A DNA stretch of 43,093 nt from the NCBI GenBank assembly GCA_018817425.1, contig JAHITX010000077.1, positions 1 through 43,093 of the forward strand, read 5' to 3'. The translations under genes were made by a program, and so were the position numbers. Position 1 is the stretch's first letter. Each line of letters begins with the position of its first letter. The notes under the pieces are model-generated. The model made no database searches, was not told the origin of the DNA, and saw only the letters and a program-made list of their open reading frames with translations. Below are positions 7,859 through 16,461 of the stretch, piece after piece. This stretch comes from Pseudomonadota bacterium. GTDB taxonomy: Bacteria > Desulfobacterota > Desulfobacteria > Desulfobacterales > RPRI01.

Positions 7859-8164
7859 ATGAAATCAAAAATTAATGAAATGATAGATTATCAGGCAAAT
7901 GCGGTTGTAAGCAAAACACTCATTGAGAAAAAAGCCGGTACCGTAACAATTTTTGCCTTTGACAAAGATCAGGGCTTAAGTGAGCATAGCGCTCCATTTG
8001 ATGCCATGGTTCAGGTAGTTGAGGGAGAAGTCGAAATTAAGATTTCAGGAGAACCGTATCGGTTATCAGAAGGTGAAATGATTATTATGCCTGGAAATAA
8101 ACCCCATGCATTAAAGGCAATCAGCAAATTTAAAATGATTCTGACCATGATCAAGTCTCAATAA
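7859..8164 (+). CDS. Small single-domain cupin protein
   Basis: A 101-aa cupin. The two conserved cupin motifs can be seen: a degenerate motif 1 around LSEHSAPFDAMVQVVEGE, with one His and the VxGE end, and motif 2 around GEMIIMPGNKPHAL. Few metal ligands remain in motif 1. Cupins of this size often bind a metal or a small effector; the substrate cannot be told. It has a good ribosome site (AAAGGA). Its leader is a near-copy of the asrA leader, which suggests co-regulation with sulfite reduction. Confidence 0.8.
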   Translation: MKSKINEMIDYQANAVVSKTLIEKKAGTVTIFAFDKDQGLSEHSAPFDAMVQVVEGEVEIKISGEPYRLSEGEMIIMPGNKPHALKAISKFKMILTMIKSQ

Positions 8165-8203
8165 TTTGTTGCAGGCGACACGTTTAATACTGACAATCTT
8201 CCT

Positions 8204-8232
8204 TTGACATACTATCGTTTTCTATTTATAAT
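8204..8232 (+). promoter_or_regulatory. Perfect consensus sigma-70 promoter
   Basis: TTGACA (8204-8209) and TATAAT (8227-8232) are separated by 17 bp, the ideal arrangement. Transcription would begin near 8239 and give a roughly 110-nt leader to the gene at 8348. No operator-like repeat overlaps it, so strong or constitutive expression is expected. Confidence 0.75.
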
Positions 8233-8347
8233 TATTGCCACTAAAAGCAATGTCTTATCAAATCAAACCGGGCGTTTTGTCGTCAATCGACTGATGTGGC
8301 CGTCGGGTAGCGTGATGGAAACTCTTAAAACATAATGAGAGGTGAAT

Positions 8348-9331
8348 ATGGACATCAATTTTAAAGCTAAGCATGAAGTACCGATGTGGAACGAAACCCG
8401 CTGGGGTGGATGCTACAATCCCAAGCAAGGTGTTGGACTCTATTTGCATGCCGGTCGCCTGCGCGGTAATCTGGATTGGTGGTGGGCCCAAACAATTATC
8501 TACATGCCTGATGATCGTATTGCAGTAGAGCGTTCCTGGGTGCGTAACTTGGTCGAAGACGGCGTTAAAACCTCCAGCCTTGATCTTCGAGTAAGGAACA
8601 AAGGATGGTCTGCTCATTATGACGGCATCGTCGAATTGACAACAACTGTGGCTCTATCTAAAGCACCGCGTGGCTGTATCGCACCTTCTATTCCGGCGAG
8701 ATTCAACATTACCGCCGACGATAGTCGACCTTGGTGGGATATGTACGCTGGTATGCCTGCTTTCAAGGAGGGGGAGTCCGGTACGCATCTTGAGCAACCG
8801 GGACAAGGCAAGGGCACATTACAGGTTGGAAACGAAAGCTATCTTTTAGATGGCGTCACATACTATGATCACTCCTCAGGCATACGCGACTGGACCAAAT
8901 CCCACTCGCATAACTTTGCTCATATTGTGATGCCGGACTATACGATTCATGCGGTCACAGTCTATGCGACGCCTACCAAGGCCCATGCCCACTTTGGTGT
9001 GTTCTCACCCATAAAAGGCAAACCGCTCAAAATCATTCAGTCAACTATGCCTAAATTAAACGATGTCTTTAGTATGCATGATCAGTATGATTGGATACTT
9101 CAAGCCGAGGGTGACAAACCGAAAACCTTCCGTGTCGAAGTCATGCACACCTTCCCTATGACTATTACTAACGAAAACGACAATATCAATGGGTTTTATT
9201 GGGATGCTCCAGGCGATCCAATGTTCTTTACTGAATGCCAGGTCAAAGTCACCGCGCCTGACGGAGCTGTCGGTTATGGGCACATTGAGCGTACCAACCG
9301 AAGAAGCTGTGTGCTTCACTGTGATAGCTAA
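8348..9331 (+). CDS. Uncharacterised protein, possibly beta-rich lipocalin-like
   Basis: A 327-aa soluble protein with no signal peptide and no membrane segment. It is rich in Trp, Gly and His (WNETRWGGCYN, NLDWWWAQTIIYMPDDRIAV, YDHSSGIRDW, SHSHNFAHIV). The alternating pattern suggests two beta-sheet domains. It resembles proteins annotated only by DUF numbers in steroid- and lipid-degrading bacteria, but I cannot name it firmly. The ATG at 8348 is preferred over GTG at 8342 because AGAGG lies 5 nt upstream. It is monocistronic, behind an ideal promoter. The final IERTNRRSCVLHCDS may be an altered C-terminus. Confidence 0.75.
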   Translation: MDINFKAKHEVPMWNETRWGGCYNPKQGVGLYLHAGRLRGNLDWWWAQTIIYMPDDRIAVERSWVRNLVEDGVKTSSLDLRVRNKGWSAHYDGIVELTTTVALSKAPRGCIAPSIPARFNITADDSRPWWDMYAGMPAFKEGESGTHLEQPGQGKGTLQVGNESYLLDGVTYYDHSSGIRDWTKSHSHNFAHIVMPDYTIHAVTVYATPTKAHAHFGVFSPIKGKPLKIIQSTMPKLNDVFSMHDQYDWILQAEGDKPKTFRVEVMHTFPMTITNENDNINGFYWDAPGDPMFFTECQVKVTAPDGAVGYGHIERTNRRSCVLHCDS

Positions 9332-9410
9332 GTATTAGAGAAAATTAGTCACTACAGTTCCTGTTTTACTTCCTGAAACATCCTGACAAATATCTTTGTT
9401 ATGTGGTTTT

Positions 9411-9803
9411 TTATTTTATATTTTTTGAAAATAAACATGTAGCACTATAAAACCAAAAGCATAAACCAATAATTGTATAAATTATATTCGATATAGCAAA
9501 GTTTAATGGAGCTTCGCTCTTGTGTTTGCCGCGATTGCCATCTGCCAAATTTTTCCACAGATATCCACTACGAATTTGAGCAATGGGTGTTCCGATAAAT
9601 AAATAACCAAACATAATAAAGAATAATGCGCGATATTGATTCTTCGGAATATCTGCATAGACGTGAATCAAAGCTATAGATGTAAACAAGATAAGCGTTG
9701 GTATAAATACAATTGGAGTATTAGATTTTATTTTTTTATTTTTTGTAAAATCCTGCTCCAAGGCATTTTTACGTTCTTGTTTTATTCTTGCTTTTTTTTC
9801 CAT
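9411..9803 (-). CDS. Small three-helix membrane protein
   Basis: A 130-aa protein. A charged N-terminal segment of about 25 residues (Lys/Arg/Glu-rich) is followed by three hydrophobic helices, near residues 30-50, 58-75 and 103-122. No family was recognised. The start codon is ATG but the ribosome site is weak. The flanking 290 bp up to the RAYT gene (9804-10094) contain nothing recognisable beyond the transposase promoter. Confidence 0.55.
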   Translation of the reverse strand: MEKKARIKQERKNALEQDFTKNKKIKSNTPIVFIPTLILFTSIALIHVYADIPKNQYRALFFIMFGYLFIGTPIAQIRSGYLWKNLADGNRGKHKSEAPLNFAISNIIYTIIGLCFWFYSATCLFSKNIK

Positions 9804-10059
9804 ATTTTTATTTCACATAACAAGTTATTCACCAGACCCGGTGATCTTGTAATTTCGTATGATCAACACAAAGTTTTAGAAAAAAACCTATAATGTTTAA
9901 GTTCAATTACAAAATGACCAAGGTTTATTTTGATTTAAATTTGAGCTACATATAATCTATTGACAAGAATTTTGCAATAATATATTTTTTAACTTTCCAG
10001 ATATCATATTATTTATCATACTATCTGGGTGAGTTTGGGGACGCCCTTTACATTTATAG

Positions 10060-10088
10060 TTGACAACCTAAATATTTTATATTAAATA
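10060..10088 (+). promoter_or_regulatory. Possible promoter of the RAYT gene
   Basis: TTGACA (10060-10065) is followed after 17 bp by TAAATA (10083-10088). The predicted start of transcription falls at or next to the RAYT ATG (10095), so the message would have almost no leader. The -10 match is moderate. Confidence 0.4.
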
Positions 10089-10094
10089 GATGAT

Positions 10095-11102
10095 ATGCCA
10101 AGAAAAGCAAGAGTAGATGCACCGGGAGCCCTTCATCATATCATTGTACGGGGAATCGAGCGGACCAAAATATTCAGTACCGATTCCGATCGTGATGATT
10201 TTCTGAACCGGTTTGGAAAGCTCATAACCGAAACAAAAAGCAGTTGTTTTGCATGGGCTTTATTATCAAATCATTTCCATTTACTGGTAAAAACCGGCAG
10301 CGTTCCGGTGTCAACTTTGATGAGGCGGTTGCTTACCGGATATGCAGTTTCATTTAACCGGCGATATAATCGATCCGGACATCTCTTTCAGAACCGCTAT
10401 AAATCCATTTTATGCCAGGAAGATGCTTATCTTCTTGAGTTGGTCCGTTACATTCATCTAAATCCAATCAGAGTAAAGCTTGTTAAAAATATGGAGGCTT
10501 TGGATCATTATCCTTATTCCGGGCATAGCAATATCATGGGTAAGATTAAAAGACCATGGCAGGATATAATTGATGTTTTAGAACTATTCGGAAGCAAACC
10601 AGGAACAGCCCGCAGGCGTTATAAGGCATTTGTTGAAAAAGGTATTTCGGAAGGCAAGCGTCCCGATTTAATCGGGGGAGGATTGATAAGAAGCAGCGGA
10701 GGCTGGGAAGCAGTAAAAGCCATGCGCAAGGCAAAGTTATTTGAGAAATCGGATGAACGCATACTTGGCAATGGAGAATTTGTTGAGACAGTACTTGCTG
10801 AATCAAATGAGCAGATGAAAAGGAAATATCATTTAAGGTCTAAGGGATTTGATCTTGATACTGTTGCAGCCAGAGTATCGGAACTTACCGGTATTGATAA
10901 GTCGCAGATATTACTTCCGGGAAAGGAGCAAAGCCGGGTTATTGCACGCAGCATATTTTGTTATTTTGCTGTGCGTGAACTTGGGATAAGCATGTCAGAG
11001 CTTTCGAGGAAGATGGATCTTTCTTTATCAGGCGTGAGCTTATCGGTGAAACGTGGCGAAAAGATAATTGATAAGACAGGTTATTGTCTCATTGAAAAAT
11101 AA
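10095..11102 (+). CDS. REP-associated tyrosine transposase (RAYT, Y1 family)
   Basis: A 335-aa Y1 transposase. The N-terminus MPRKARVDAPGALHHIIVRG is typical of RAYTs. The HUH motif is SNHFHLLV (near residues 58-65) and the nucleophile tyrosine lies in LLELVRYIHLNP. After about residue 250 there is a helix-turn-helix region related to the DnaA C-terminal domain (SMSELSRKMDLSLSGVSLSV), common in RAYTs of this group. RAYTs cut single-stranded REP palindromes. Palindrome clusters occur in the window (28857, 41434), and a decayed relative lies at 41995-42371. The gene appears intact. Confidence 0.92.
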   Translation: MPRKARVDAPGALHHIIVRGIERTKIFSTDSDRDDFLNRFGKLITETKSSCFAWALLSNHFHLLVKTGSVPVSTLMRRLLTGYAVSFNRRYNRSGHLFQNRYKSILCQEDAYLLELVRYIHLNPIRVKLVKNMEALDHYPYSGHSNIMGKIKRPWQDIIDVLELFGSKPGTARRRYKAFVEKGISEGKRPDLIGGGLIRSSGGWEAVKAMRKAKLFEKSDERILGNGEFVETVLAESNEQMKRKYHLRSKGFDLDTVAARVSELTGIDKSQILLPGKEQSRVIARSIFCYFAVRELGISMSELSRKMDLSLSGVSLSVKRGEKIIDKTGYCLIEK

Positions 11103-11167
11103 TAACTATATAAATAAAGAGCGTTATTTTCACCCAAAAGACGCAAAAAATAAGACCAAGGGTTAAA

Positions 11168-12313
11168 ATGTCAGGTTTTTTTTCTGATTATGATTTTGTT
11201 GAAAATGCAATCGAACAGGAATACAGGAAGGCCGAAAAGAAAAAAGGTTTTATAAATCTTACCGGTAGCAACCCGACTCACGAAGGGCTGATCTTTCCTT
11301 TTGAAGTTTTAAAAAATGCCGCAATATCATATCTTTCAAAACGAAGATATGATCCTGATCCGAAAGGTCTGTATTTAGCACGCCAAGCTGTTTCAGATTA
11401 TTACAAAAACCGCATGCCTTCTATTAAAATTACAACTGATAATATTACTATTACAGCAAGCACAAGTGAATCATACAGTACTTTGTTCTCTCTTCTTGCC
11501 GACCCTGGAGACAATATACTTGCACCGAAAATAACTTATCCTCTTTTTGAGCATCTGGCAGCCATTCATCATATAGAACTGCGTCCTTATGGGCTGGATG
11601 AAAAGAACAACTGGCAAATCAATGAAAACAGCATACTTTCGGAATATGACAGCCGGACACGTGCAATCATAATTGTTTCACCGCATAATCCTACGGGATC
11701 GGTTATAAAAGAATCAGTTGCTGTACTTAATAAACTTGGGCTTCCGGTAATATGTGACGAGGTTTTCGCCGAATTTTCATGTATGACTGCAAATATTCCA
11801 CCATTCGGATCACTGCATCCCGATCTTACGGTTTTTCATCTTAACGGAATTTCAAAGATGTTCGGACTTCCCGATTTGAAGCTCGGATGGATTGCATTAA
11901 GCGGACCTGCTTTAAAAGATTTTGGAAAAAGGATTGATCTGTTAAATGATACTTATCTTGGAGCAAATTACATGATACAGTCAATGCTCCCATCTATTTT
12001 TTCAGATGGCTTTGCTTTTGTTAAACAAATGCAAAGCCATATCCGCATTGGCATTGATCTTGCCGTTGAATTGCTTTCTAAAAACCCTAATATAAGTGTA
12101 AACCGACCGGATGGGGGATATTATCTGTTTCCTGAAATAAAAAACTGGAAAGATGAAGAAAAGGTTGTATTATACCTTTTAAAAAGTAAAAATGTTTTGG
12201 TTCATCCCGGTTATTTTTATGACTGTGATAAAAAAGTGCATATTATGATCTCCTGTTTAACGGAAACAAAAAAGCTGGCCGAAGGAATTAAGCGTATTAT
12301 TGCCGCAATTTGA
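11168..12313 (+). CDS. PLP-dependent aminotransferase, class I/II
   Basis: A 381-aa fold-type I aminotransferase. Visible landmarks: TASTSESYSTLFSLLADPGD (cofactor phosphate region), VSPHNPTGS, CDEVFAEF, and the Schiff-base lysine in NGISKMFGLPDLKLGW, followed by the conserved basic residue region near the C-terminus. It would exchange an amino group between an amino acid and a 2-oxo acid in the cytoplasm; substrate unknown. It lies 17 nt before the BcrC-like gene. The three-gene operon suggests a 2-oxo acid product feeding the downstream enzyme. Confidence 0.88.
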   Translation: MSGFFSDYDFVENAIEQEYRKAEKKKGFINLTGSNPTHEGLIFPFEVLKNAAISYLSKRRYDPDPKGLYLARQAVSDYYKNRMPSIKITTDNITITASTSESYSTLFSLLADPGDNILAPKITYPLFEHLAAIHHIELRPYGLDEKNNWQINENSILSEYDSRTRAIIIVSPHNPTGSVIKESVAVLNKLGLPVICDEVFAEFSCMTANIPPFGSLHPDLTVFHLNGISKMFGLPDLKLGWIALSGPALKDFGKRIDLLNDTYLGANYMIQSMLPSIFSDGFAFVKQMQSHIRIGIDLAVELLSKNPNISVNRPDGGYYLFPEIKNWKDEEKVVLYLLKSKNVLVHPGYFYDCDKKVHIMISCLTETKKLAEGIKRIIAAI

Positions 12314-12330
12314 TTTTAGAGGTGGGTTAA

Positions 12331-13458
12331 ATGATAGAAGAGTTTAAGAAGATTTATGACACCAGGCACGAGTATGTCGGAGAATGGAAAGAAAAACACC
12401 CTGATCGCAAGATAATGGGATATATCTGCACATCCATGCCCGAAGAGATAATCTATGCGGCCAATGTTTTGCCGATCAGAATACTTGGGGCACATGAATC
12501 CCAAAATATAAGTCAACAGCATATGATGGGAATGTTTTGCCCTTTTTCCCGTGATGTTTTAGCTCAGGGCCTTTTGGGAAGGTACGACTATCTTGATGCC
12601 ATAGGCATTACTCATACATGCCAACATATCTATCAGGCATATGAAAGCTGGGTTTTGCATAAAAATATAAAAAGCTTTTATATACCAACGCCAAACACTT
12701 CGCAAACGCCGCATGCCCTGCCTTATATGAAGGGCCAGCTAAAGCTGTTTATGGAAAAGCTTGAAAGCTGGACCGGTAAAAAGATAAGCGAAAATGATTT
12801 AAGACATGGCATTAAAGTAGTTGATACAACCCGACGCTTAATGAGACAAATATATGAAATGCGAAAGTCTGAAACACCACCCATATCAGGGCTTGAATCC
12901 ATGCTTATGGTTGTTGCTGCTCAAATGTCAGACAAGGAAGAATTCAACAAAATATTGGAAAATGTTATAAAGGATGAACTCCCCGGCCGTAAAGCAAAGG
13001 AAAATCGGGGAATCAGGTTAATGCTGGTAGGCAGTGAACATGACGATGTGAAATTTATTGAAATGGTGGAAAATCTTGATGCAATTATAGTCATCGATGA
13101 TCACTGTACCGGCAGCCGTTATTTCTGGAATACTACTGAACAAAAAGAAGATGCACTGACCGATATAGCCAAACGATATATTAATAAACCGCCCTGCCCT
13201 ACCAAGGATTTTCCTGCACGAAAACGTCCGGCTCATATTATCGATTTAGCCAGGAAATGGAACGTCGCAGGAGTAATAGAGATTCAGCAAAAATTCTGTG
13301 ATCCCCATGAGCTTGATAAGGTTGCCGTTTCCAAGGCTTTGGAAGAAGCAGGTTTTCCAATATTGAACCTGGAAGCTGATGTTACAATGCCGGCAGGCCC
13401 TTTCAGAATAAGGGTTGAGGCTTTTTTAGAGATGCTTGGTTCCCAAGATTTATTTTAG
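12331..13458 (+). CDS. Benzoyl-CoA reductase / 2-hydroxyacyl-CoA dehydratase family subunit, BcrC-like
   Basis: A 375-aa member of the HgdB/BcrC superfamily. It has the opening CTSMPEEIIYAANVLPIRILG, Cys residues in MFCPFSRD and THTCQHIYQ as likely 4Fe-4S ligands, the block DDHCTGSRYFW, and QQKFCDPHELD near the C-terminus. The last two blocks look closer to BcrC/BadD of class I benzoyl-CoA reductase than to typical lactyl-type dehydratases. These enzymes need an ATP-dependent activator (BcrA/BcrD or HgdC type), which is not in this operon. RBS GAGGTGGG. Intact. Confidence 0.85.
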   Translation: MIEEFKKIYDTRHEYVGEWKEKHPDRKIMGYICTSMPEEIIYAANVLPIRILGAHESQNISQQHMMGMFCPFSRDVLAQGLLGRYDYLDAIGITHTCQHIYQAYESWVLHKNIKSFYIPTPNTSQTPHALPYMKGQLKLFMEKLESWTGKKISENDLRHGIKVVDTTRRLMRQIYEMRKSETPPISGLESMLMVVAAQMSDKEEFNKILENVIKDELPGRKAKENRGIRLMLVGSEHDDVKFIEMVENLDAIIVIDDHCTGSRYFWNTTEQKEDALTDIAKRYINKPPCPTKDFPARKRPAHIIDLARKWNVAGVIEIQQKFCDPHELDKVAVSKALEEAGFPILNLEADVTMPAGPFRIRVEAFLEMLGSQDLF

Positions 13459-13477
13459 AATATGGAGTGCAAATATA

Positions 13478-14806
13478 ATGGCAAAATATAAAACAGAACC
13501 TTTAAAGTGCTGGAATAAGGCAAAAGAGCTTAGAAACGGGTTTTACGATAATATAGCAAAAGCAAGAGATGAAGGCAAAATGATAATTGCCGGGGGGACC
13601 GAAAGCGCTATTTCACTGCCTGCCGGCTTTGACATGGAGTTTTTCGGCGGGGAACCGTATGTCGCCGGTTGCGCTTTTATGGGTAAAAATGATTCAAGCA
13701 TATATATGAAGTATTTTGAGGCTGCCGAAGCAGCAAAATATCCAAGAGATCTTTGTGCTTACATGCGGCTAAGTGTCGGATCATTAATTTGTAACAGCTA
13801 TGCATTCGGAGGAACATATCCGAAACCTGCTTTTAATCTCCAAACCCATATATGTGATACCCAGGGAAAGTGGTATCAGACAATGAGCGAACTTGAAGGC
13901 GTGCCATATAATGCCATAGACTTTATACCTTTTGAATGGGAAAGCGAAAATGAAAGCGAAGATAGCAAAAATCTTAAACATAAATATCTGAAAGACCAGA
14001 TGCTGGATATCATTGACTGGATGGAGGATGTAAGCGGAAAAAAATATGATGATGAAAAATTCATTAATGCGTTAAATTATGAATGCGAATCAGCAAGCCT
14101 GTGGGCGCATTGCTGTATGTTAAACCGCAATATCCCCGCTGTTATGGATGAGAAGATGATGCATTCTCTTTATGTTATAGCAACTCTTATGAGACATAAA
14201 AAAGCATCGGTGGATTTTTTTAAGGAGCTATTAGACGAGCTTAAAGACAGGGCAGAAAGAGGCATAGCTGCATTCGGCAATGAACGGTTAAGATTATTAT
14301 TAGACGGTATGCCACCCTGGCACTCTCTTGAAATATACCGTTATATGGAGGAATTCGGAGGTGTGAGCATAGGTTCAAATTTTTCATTCGGTGTTTCAGG
14401 AGGATGGGCATATGACAGCAAGCAAGATACACGGGTTCCGGCAAAACCTCCTAAAGAAGCCGGAGTGGAATTGAAAACAAGAGAAGATGCATGCTCCTGG
14501 TATGCAAAGTGGCTGCTTGAAACCAATACCGTCTTAAGATCACTTAGATTTTCCGGCAATGGTAAAAATAAAAACATTCTTGATCTGGTAAAAAAATGGA
14601 ACGCAGACGGAGCACTGATTCATCTTAACCGGGGTTGTGAAGGAACGGCAATGGGACAGATGGAAATAAGATATTTCTTAGCGGAAAACGACATCCCTGT
14701 AATGGCTTTTGAAGGCAATCATGCCGACATACGCGAGTTTGATTTGCCACGGATAAAAACAACAATAAATACATTTATGGAAACGCTTGAAATAAAAAAG
14801 CTCTAG
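13478..14806 (+). CDS. Benzoyl-CoA reductase / 2-hydroxyacyl-CoA dehydratase family subunit, BcrB-like
   Basis: A 442-aa partner of the preceding gene. It starts at the ATG at 13478 with GGAG upstream; an upstream in-frame start at 13436 would run back into the previous gene. Landmarks: CAYMRLSVGSLICNSYAFGG with two Cys, WAHCCMLNRN, and HLNRGCEGTAMGQMEIRYFL, which carries another likely cluster ligand. BcrB subunits hold a second 4Fe-4S cluster and complete the active site with BcrC. It overlaps the convergent pagL gene by 4 nt. No truncation is seen. Confidence 0.85.
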   Translation: MAKYKTEPLKCWNKAKELRNGFYDNIAKARDEGKMIIAGGTESAISLPAGFDMEFFGGEPYVAGCAFMGKNDSSIYMKYFEAAEAAKYPRDLCAYMRLSVGSLICNSYAFGGTYPKPAFNLQTHICDTQGKWYQTMSELEGVPYNAIDFIPFEWESENESEDSKNLKHKYLKDQMLDIIDWMEDVSGKKYDDEKFINALNYECESASLWAHCCMLNRNIPAVMDEKMMHSLYVIATLMRHKKASVDFFKELLDELKDRAERGIAAFGNERLRLLLDGMPPWHSLEIYRYMEEFGGVSIGSNFSFGVSGGWAYDSKQDTRVPAKPPKEAGVELKTREDACSWYAKWLLETNTVLRSLRFSGNGKNKNILDLVKKWNADGALIHLNRGCEGTAMGQMEIRYFLAENDIPVMAFEGNHADIREFDLPRIKTTINTFMETLEIKKL

Positions 14807-15462
14807 AAATAGCGGGTTACGCCTATTAAAGCACCAATAGAATTCACGCTCGTATTTCGCTCATCACTTCCTCCGTTGGAAACATGGTGAAACATGGCTT
14901 CAAAATCCATCGACCAGTTCTTTTCAAACAGATAGCGAAACCCTATACTTCCCTGAGGATTATACTCTATATTATTGCCTATTAAAGTCTGTGAACGATC
15001 TTTGTATGCATCGTTATAAACAATCCCGCCTCCTGCCTGGATGTAAGGAAATATGCGGTCTGTGCTATAAGGAAGATTATATCTGAACAGGCACGTTACA
15101 CCGCTGATTATATCACCAGGACCCTCAAATATAAAAGAATGAGTCAGTTCAAAGATGAAGTCTAAATTTCCTTCCAAGTTAAATTTTCTCACAGTCAGTT
15201 CGGGATTCAAACCCCAGATAAATCGAAGGTTTGCCATGGCATAATTTATTTCCGGCCTGGAGCTTCTTTTGTATATCGGAGAATATAAAACTCCGGCAAT
15301 AGTCTGAACCGCAAACCTGTCTTTAACAATTATATCGAACAAAACGTTAGAGTTATTCTTATCTTCCCCGCCGGTTTGGTCGTCAGACCGTGCAAAGCCA
15401 TTTAAAGGCAGAAATAGTAATAACAGATAAATAACTATTATTGTAAAAAATACTCTTCTCAT
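14803..15462 (-). CDS. pagL: PagL-like lipid A 3-O-deacylase
   Basis: A 219-aa outer-membrane beta-barrel protein. It has a signal peptide (residues 1-24, cleavage likely after NGFA) and alternating strands. At the C-terminus is the PagL active-site block, HHVSNGGSDERNTSVNSIG, with His and Ser of the H-x-S-N-G motif and a downstream Glu, ending in an aromatic residue (RYF) as expected for barrel insertion. PagL removes an acyl chain from lipid A. The protein implies a lipopolysaccharide outer membrane. It is convergent with the BcrB-like gene. Confidence 0.82.
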   Translation of the reverse strand: MRRVFFTIIVIYLLLLFLPLNGFARSDDQTGGEDKNNSNVLFDIIVKDRFAVQTIAGVLYSPIYKRSSRPEINYAMANLRFIWGLNPELTVRKFNLEGNLDFIFELTHSFIFEGPGDIISGVTCLFRYNLPYSTDRIFPYIQAGGGIVYNDAYKDRSQTLIGNNIEYNPQGSIGFRYLFEKNWSMDFEAMFHHVSNGGSDERNTSVNSIGALIGVTRYF

Positions 15463-15550
15463 TATCTTCTCTCTGTTTCCTGTTTACATAATAACAAAAC
15501 ATCTTTTTATCCTCGTTACTGTTATAATAATTTTTCACAAAAGCAAGAAA

Positions 15551-16123
15551 TTATTTATCTGTCTGCGTTAAAGTTTTCCAGTAAGCTAACAGCTCATCTC
15601 TATTTACTATTGCTGTTACATTATTAATATGCTCTCTTATGCTATCCAAGCCACCTTCCTGCCGGTCAACAAGAATTACTGCTTTAACAACTTCCATGCC
15701 TTCGGAACGTGCCCGTTCAATGGCTGTAACTGTTGATCCTCCTGTGGTGGCAACATCATCTATTATGACAACCCTGCTCCCTTTTTTCAGATCACACTCT
15801 ATCCATCGGATAATACCATGATCTTTTATTGCTTTTCTTATTGAAAAAGCATTAATCGGATTTTCTTTCAATCCTGAAACAAAAGCTGTTGCAACGGCTA
15901 TGGGATCTGCTCCAAAAGTAAGTCCTCCTACTCCGGCTATATTTGAATCTTTAATTGCATCAAATACCAGATTGCCGATTAAAAACATACCCCGCGGGTT
16001 AAGAGTAACAGGCTTGCAGTTAATATAAAAATTACTCATCTTTCCTGATGCAAGTTTAAACACCGGCTCTTTGGTGTATTGAAATGATTTACGGCACAAA
16101 AGGTCAATAAGCTCTTTTTTCAT
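15551..16123 (-). CDS. pyrE: Orotate phosphoribosyltransferase
   Basis: A 190-aa enzyme joining orotate and PRPP to give OMP in pyrimidine synthesis. The PRPP motif [13 protein letters not shown] is complete. The N-terminal [19 protein letters not shown] and [11 protein letters not shown] are family landmarks. The start is the ATG at 16123 ([10 protein letters not shown]), preceded by GAGGA; a longer frame to 16171 adds residues not found in the family. About 130 nt upstream on the same strand is a strong intrinsic terminator, so expression may depend on read-through. Confidence 0.93.
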   Translation of the reverse strand: MKKELIDLLCRKSFQYTKEPVFKLASGKMSNFYINCKPVTLNPRGMFLIGNLVFDAIKDSNIAGVGGLTFGADPIAVATAFVSGLKENPINAFSIRKAIKDHGIIRWIECDLKKGSRVVIIDDVATTGGSTVTAIERARSEGMEVVKAVILVDRQEGGLDSIREHINNVTAIVNRDELLAYWKTLTQTDK

Positions 16124-16250
16124 AATAAATAAAAATCCTCTAAAATGTTTAAAAGTTAGAGCCCCATGCATAACATCCGCGCTGAAGCTTTAGGTAAATA
16201 CTTATTAAAATATCAATAAAATGTTGATTTTAATCTGTTCTTCAGGGTAT

Positions 16251-16302
16251 AAAAAAGCCCCCGCCGAAACGGAAGAAGCTTTTATGGGGACTCGGCAGAG
16301 GC
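16251..16302 (-). terminator. Intrinsic terminator in the pyrE leader
   Basis: Read on the minus strand, GCCTCTGCCGA (16302-16292) pairs with TCGGCGGGGGC (16267-16257) over 11 bp, counting two G-U pairs, with a 24-nt loop. Six U follow (16256-16251). On the plus strand the G-U pairs become C-A mismatches, so the hairpin is specific to minus-strand RNA. It lies between the promoter at 16350-16378 and pyrE. That makes it either an attenuator or the end of a roughly 93-nt small RNA. Confidence 0.75.
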
Positions 16303-16349
16303 TTTGAGTAAGGAAAACTCTAATAAAGCATTCCTTCGGACTCGTTTGT

Positions 16350-16378
16350 TGTATAGCAATTAATTTTAATCAGGTCAA
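16350..16378 (-). promoter_or_regulatory. Sigma-70 promoter for the pyrE leader
   Basis: On the minus strand TTGACC (16378-16373) and TATACA (16355-16350) are spaced by 17 bp, with TG one base before the -10 (extended -10). Transcription would start near 16343 and meet the terminator at 16302-16251 before pyrE. Confidence 0.65.
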
Positions 16379-16461
16379 TGAAAACCATAATTGCATAAGA
16401 TTCAAGAGTTCATGAAAAAAAACAATACAAGTCTCAGGTTTATGACTATGGAGCTTATTGA

